Assembly: GCA_027004335.1 (NCBI GenBank)
Contig: JALTID010000181.1
Span: 1-8,153 of the forward strand
Length of the DNA: 8,153 bases
Reading direction: 5' to 3'
From: JALTID01 sp027004335 [NCBI: bacterium]
GTDB taxonomy: Bacteria > JALSQH01
Shown: positions 7,085 through 8,153 of the stretch, one piece after another
Numbering within the stretch: the stretch's first letter is position 1
Layout of the letters: each line of letters starts with the position of its first letter
Made by a program: the position numbers and the translations under genes
The notes under the pieces: model-generated
Seen by the model: the letters and a program-made list of their open reading frames with translations, nothing else
Told to the model about the DNA's origin: nothing
Databases searched by the model: none

Positions 7085-7113
7085 AGGATAGCACAAAGGA
7101 GGGGTGATGTCAA
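7085..7113 (-). promoter_or_regulatory. Predicted pyrimidine operon promoter
   Basis: The minus strand has a perfect -35 TTGACA (7113-7108), a 17-base spacer, and TATCCT (7090-7085; 4 of 6 to TATAAT). It sits in the short gap between the lipoprotein stop (7134) and pyrR. Transcription would begin near 7078, leaving only about nine untranslated bases and cutting into the GGAGG at 7080-7076. Upstream read-through transcripts would keep the whole Shine-Dalgarno. Confidence 0.6.
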
Positions 7114-7133
7114 AAAAGAAGTAAAAGAGAAAA

Positions 7134-7832
7134 CTATTCCAGGGAAAAATTTATACCTGCAATAATACCTAAAAAATTATCTGCCATCACTTCACCATTA
7201 AGAATATAGAAGGGCTTATTAAAAACCACCAGTGCCATGAAGCCATCGGGATCATAATAACCAAATCCTCCTTCAACCGTAACTCCACCCTTCTGCTGAG
7301 CAGCAATATATTCATATTGAGTTTGACCGTTACTTACCACTATACCATCCTTTTCCTGTTTATATTTATCGATTATCCACAAACCCGGTTTTACACTTAT
7401 CCATCCCATTACCTTATTTTTTAAATAAGTCATACTAATAGGCACCTCAATCAATTCATTAAAAGGGATCTGTTCTTCATCACTTGAACTATCTTTTTCG
7501 GCAGTAATTCTCATTCCCTTTTTCTGTTCACCATGGTAATTAATTCCTGTGGATAAATCAATACTTCTGAGGCGTGCAAATTTGAAAATATAGCTTCCAC
7601 CAAACTCTCTCTCTCCAAGATCAAAAGAGAGCCTGTGGCCTTTAGCTGGAGAAAAAGAAATATACAAACGGTATGGGACATAAAAATATCCTATTATACC
7701 TGTTGAGACAAAAGGCTTATCTCCTCTTGAAAAGTCAAGAACATTTTGATCATAAACACTCATTGTTGCACAACTACTAAAATAGGTAAGTGAAAAAAAG
7801 ATGATCAAATAAATAAAAAGAAATTTCTTCAT
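7134..7832 (-). CDS. Predicted lipoprotein, beta-rich, unknown function
   Basis: I do not recognise this protein family. From ATG 7832 it has 232 residues. It starts with MKK and a hydrophobic stretch (FLFIYLIIFFSLTYF, 4-18) ending in a lipobox-like FSSC, so C21 would be lipidated after signal peptidase II cleavage; the next residue is alanine rather than aspartate, which by the E. coli rule favours the outer membrane. The mature part alternates aromatic and polar residues (YRLYISFSP, GGSYIFKFARL, KVMGWISVKPGLWII, GFGYYDPDGFMALVVF, GIIAGINFSLE), suggesting many beta strands, perhaps a small barrel. Position 7832 is chosen over 7898 because GGGG lies six bases ahead and a promoter -10 falls between the two. 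It ends just before the pyr promoter and is probably a separate transcription unit. Confidence 0.75.
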   Translation of the reverse strand: MKKFLFIYLIIFFSLTYFSSCATMSVYDQNVLDFSRGDKPFVSTGIIGYFYVPYRLYISFSPAKGHRLSFDLGEREFGGSYIFKFARLRSIDLSTGINYHGEQKKGMRITAEKDSSSDEEQIPFNELIEVPISMTYLKNKVMGWISVKPGLWIIDKYKQEKDGIVVSNGQTQYEYIAAQQKGGVTVEGGFGYYDPDGFMALVVFNKPFYILNGEVMADNFLGIIAGINFSLE

Positions 7833-7851
7833 TTTTTCCCCTTTTTTAATA

Positions 7852-7860
7852 ATTATAGCA
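7852..7860 (-). promoter_or_regulatory. Extended -10 promoter of the lipoprotein gene
   Basis: The minus strand reads TGCTATAAT: a consensus TATAAT (7857-7852) with the TGn extension (7860-7858). No good -35 is visible 17 or 18 bases upstream (TTTTCT), which is tolerable for extended -10 promoters. Transcription would start near 7845, giving a short leader that contains the GGGG ribosome binding site (7841-7838) and supports ATG 7832. The roughly 140 bases from here to the plus-strand nuclease start at 8002 hold no gene that I can see. Confidence 0.6.
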
Positions 7861-8001
7861 GAAAAAGTGCCCTGAGAAAAAATCCGCATTTCCTCCAACC
7901 AGCTCCGACGTTACTATGTACCCTAACCCATTTTATATTTTTGGTCTCACACCTTGTAATCTTACTAATAATTCATAAACTTTATAAAAAGGAAATATAC
8001 C

Positions 8002-8153
8002 ATGTTTGACCTGAAACATCCACACAATTCATTCTTTAAACATTTGATGGGTAATCCTCAAAATGTAAAAGATTTCATAGAGGCATTCTTGCCAGAGGAA
8101 ATTGTAAGGAATCTTGACCTTGAGAATCTAAAGATAATTGACACAGAGAAGAT
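8002..8153 (+). CDS. Rpn/YhgA-family PD-(D/E)XK nuclease (putative transposase), N-terminal part
   Basis: The frame opens at ATG 8002, with AAGGA ending eight bases ahead, and is open to the right edge, giving 50 residues plus two bases. The opening (MFDLKHPHNSFFKHLMGNPQNVKDFIEAFLP, too short to include the catalytic core) is typical of the recombination-promoting nuclease/putative transposase family: a phenylalanine-lysine pair in a short helix, then xDFIxAFLPxEI and a predicted LDLENLKI strand. Such proteins are PD-(D/E)XK nucleases that promote recombination and occur in many copies in some genomes. The active-site residues lie outside the window. It diverges from the lipoprotein gene and is not part of the pyrimidine operon. 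Confidence 0.8.
   Translation, partial: MFDLKHPHNSFFKHLMGNPQNVKDFIEAFLPEEIVRNLDLENLKIIDTEK

Noticed and set aside
7070-7096. TTG start for pyrR at 7096
   Set aside because: There is no ribosome binding site ahead of it, and the promoter -10 lies inside that extension. ATG 7069 has GGAGG at good spacing.
7833-7898. Upstream ATG for the lipoprotein gene at 7898
   Set aside because: It would put 22 unrelated residues before a clean signal peptide, and a consensus extended -10 lies between it and ATG 7832.
1-8153. Depletion of TCGA as a sign of TaqI-like restriction
   Set aside because: I count five TCGA sites (102, 1252, 1509, 3929, 7369). A rough hand estimate from TCG, CGA and CG counts expects about eight. 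The difference is too small for a window of this size; a whole-genome count is needed.
1-8153. CRISPR array, tRNA or rRNA genes, insertion-sequence ends, rho-independent terminators
   Set aside because: I saw no regularly spaced repeats, no tRNA-like cloverleaf, no paired terminal repeats and no GC-rich hairpin followed by a T-run on either strand.

Overview
The window carries a bacterial de novo pyrimidine operon on the minus strand, with defence or selfish-type genes inside it and at both ends. The organism is a bacterium with moderate to low G+C. It is probably diderm, because a predicted lipoprotein rich in beta strands lies next to the operon. PyrR, a class I dihydroorotase, an ATCase of about 310 residues without an adjacent pyrI, a TaqI-type restriction system and MNT/HEPN genes would fit a thermophile or a candidate-phylum lineage. 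The sequence does not let me name a taxon.

Layout, read along the minus strand from right to left. A gene for a small predicted lipoprotein (7832-7134) has its own extended -10 promoter. Twenty bases past its stop, a strong sigma70-type promoter (7113-7085) starts the pyrimidine operon: pyrR (7069-6509), pyrB (6509-5565), pyrC (5587-4319), then a decayed or recoded MNT/HEPN toxin-antitoxin pair (4322-4012 and 4019-3873), carA (3880-2741) and a radical SAM protein of the PflX type (2744-1809). All junctions overlap by 1 to 23 bases. After a 46-base gap with an extreme Shine-Dalgarno and a candidate promoter come a TaqI-like adenine methyltransferase (1762-404) and, overlapping it by one base, the first 134 codons of a TaqI-like restriction endonuclease that runs off the left edge. 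On the plus strand at the right edge, the first 50 codons of an Rpn/YhgA-family nuclease (8002 onward) diverge from the lipoprotein gene.

How the genes work together. CarA (with a CarB encoded elsewhere) would supply carbamoyl phosphate, PyrB joins it to aspartate, PyrC closes the ring to dihydroorotate, and PyrR senses UMP/UTP and can salvage uracil. The methyltransferase and endonuclease form a predicted type II system for TCGA, downstream of the operon.

The most interesting spot is between pyrC and carA. The antitoxin frame is broken at an A7 tract that has the layout of a -1 frameshift signal (slippery heptamer, 6-base spacer, 8-bp stem-loop). The HEPN toxin frame keeps its two ends but has lost its catalytic middle, while still overlapping both neighbours. 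Whether this is simple decay or a remnant kept for translational coupling can be tested by comparison with relatives.
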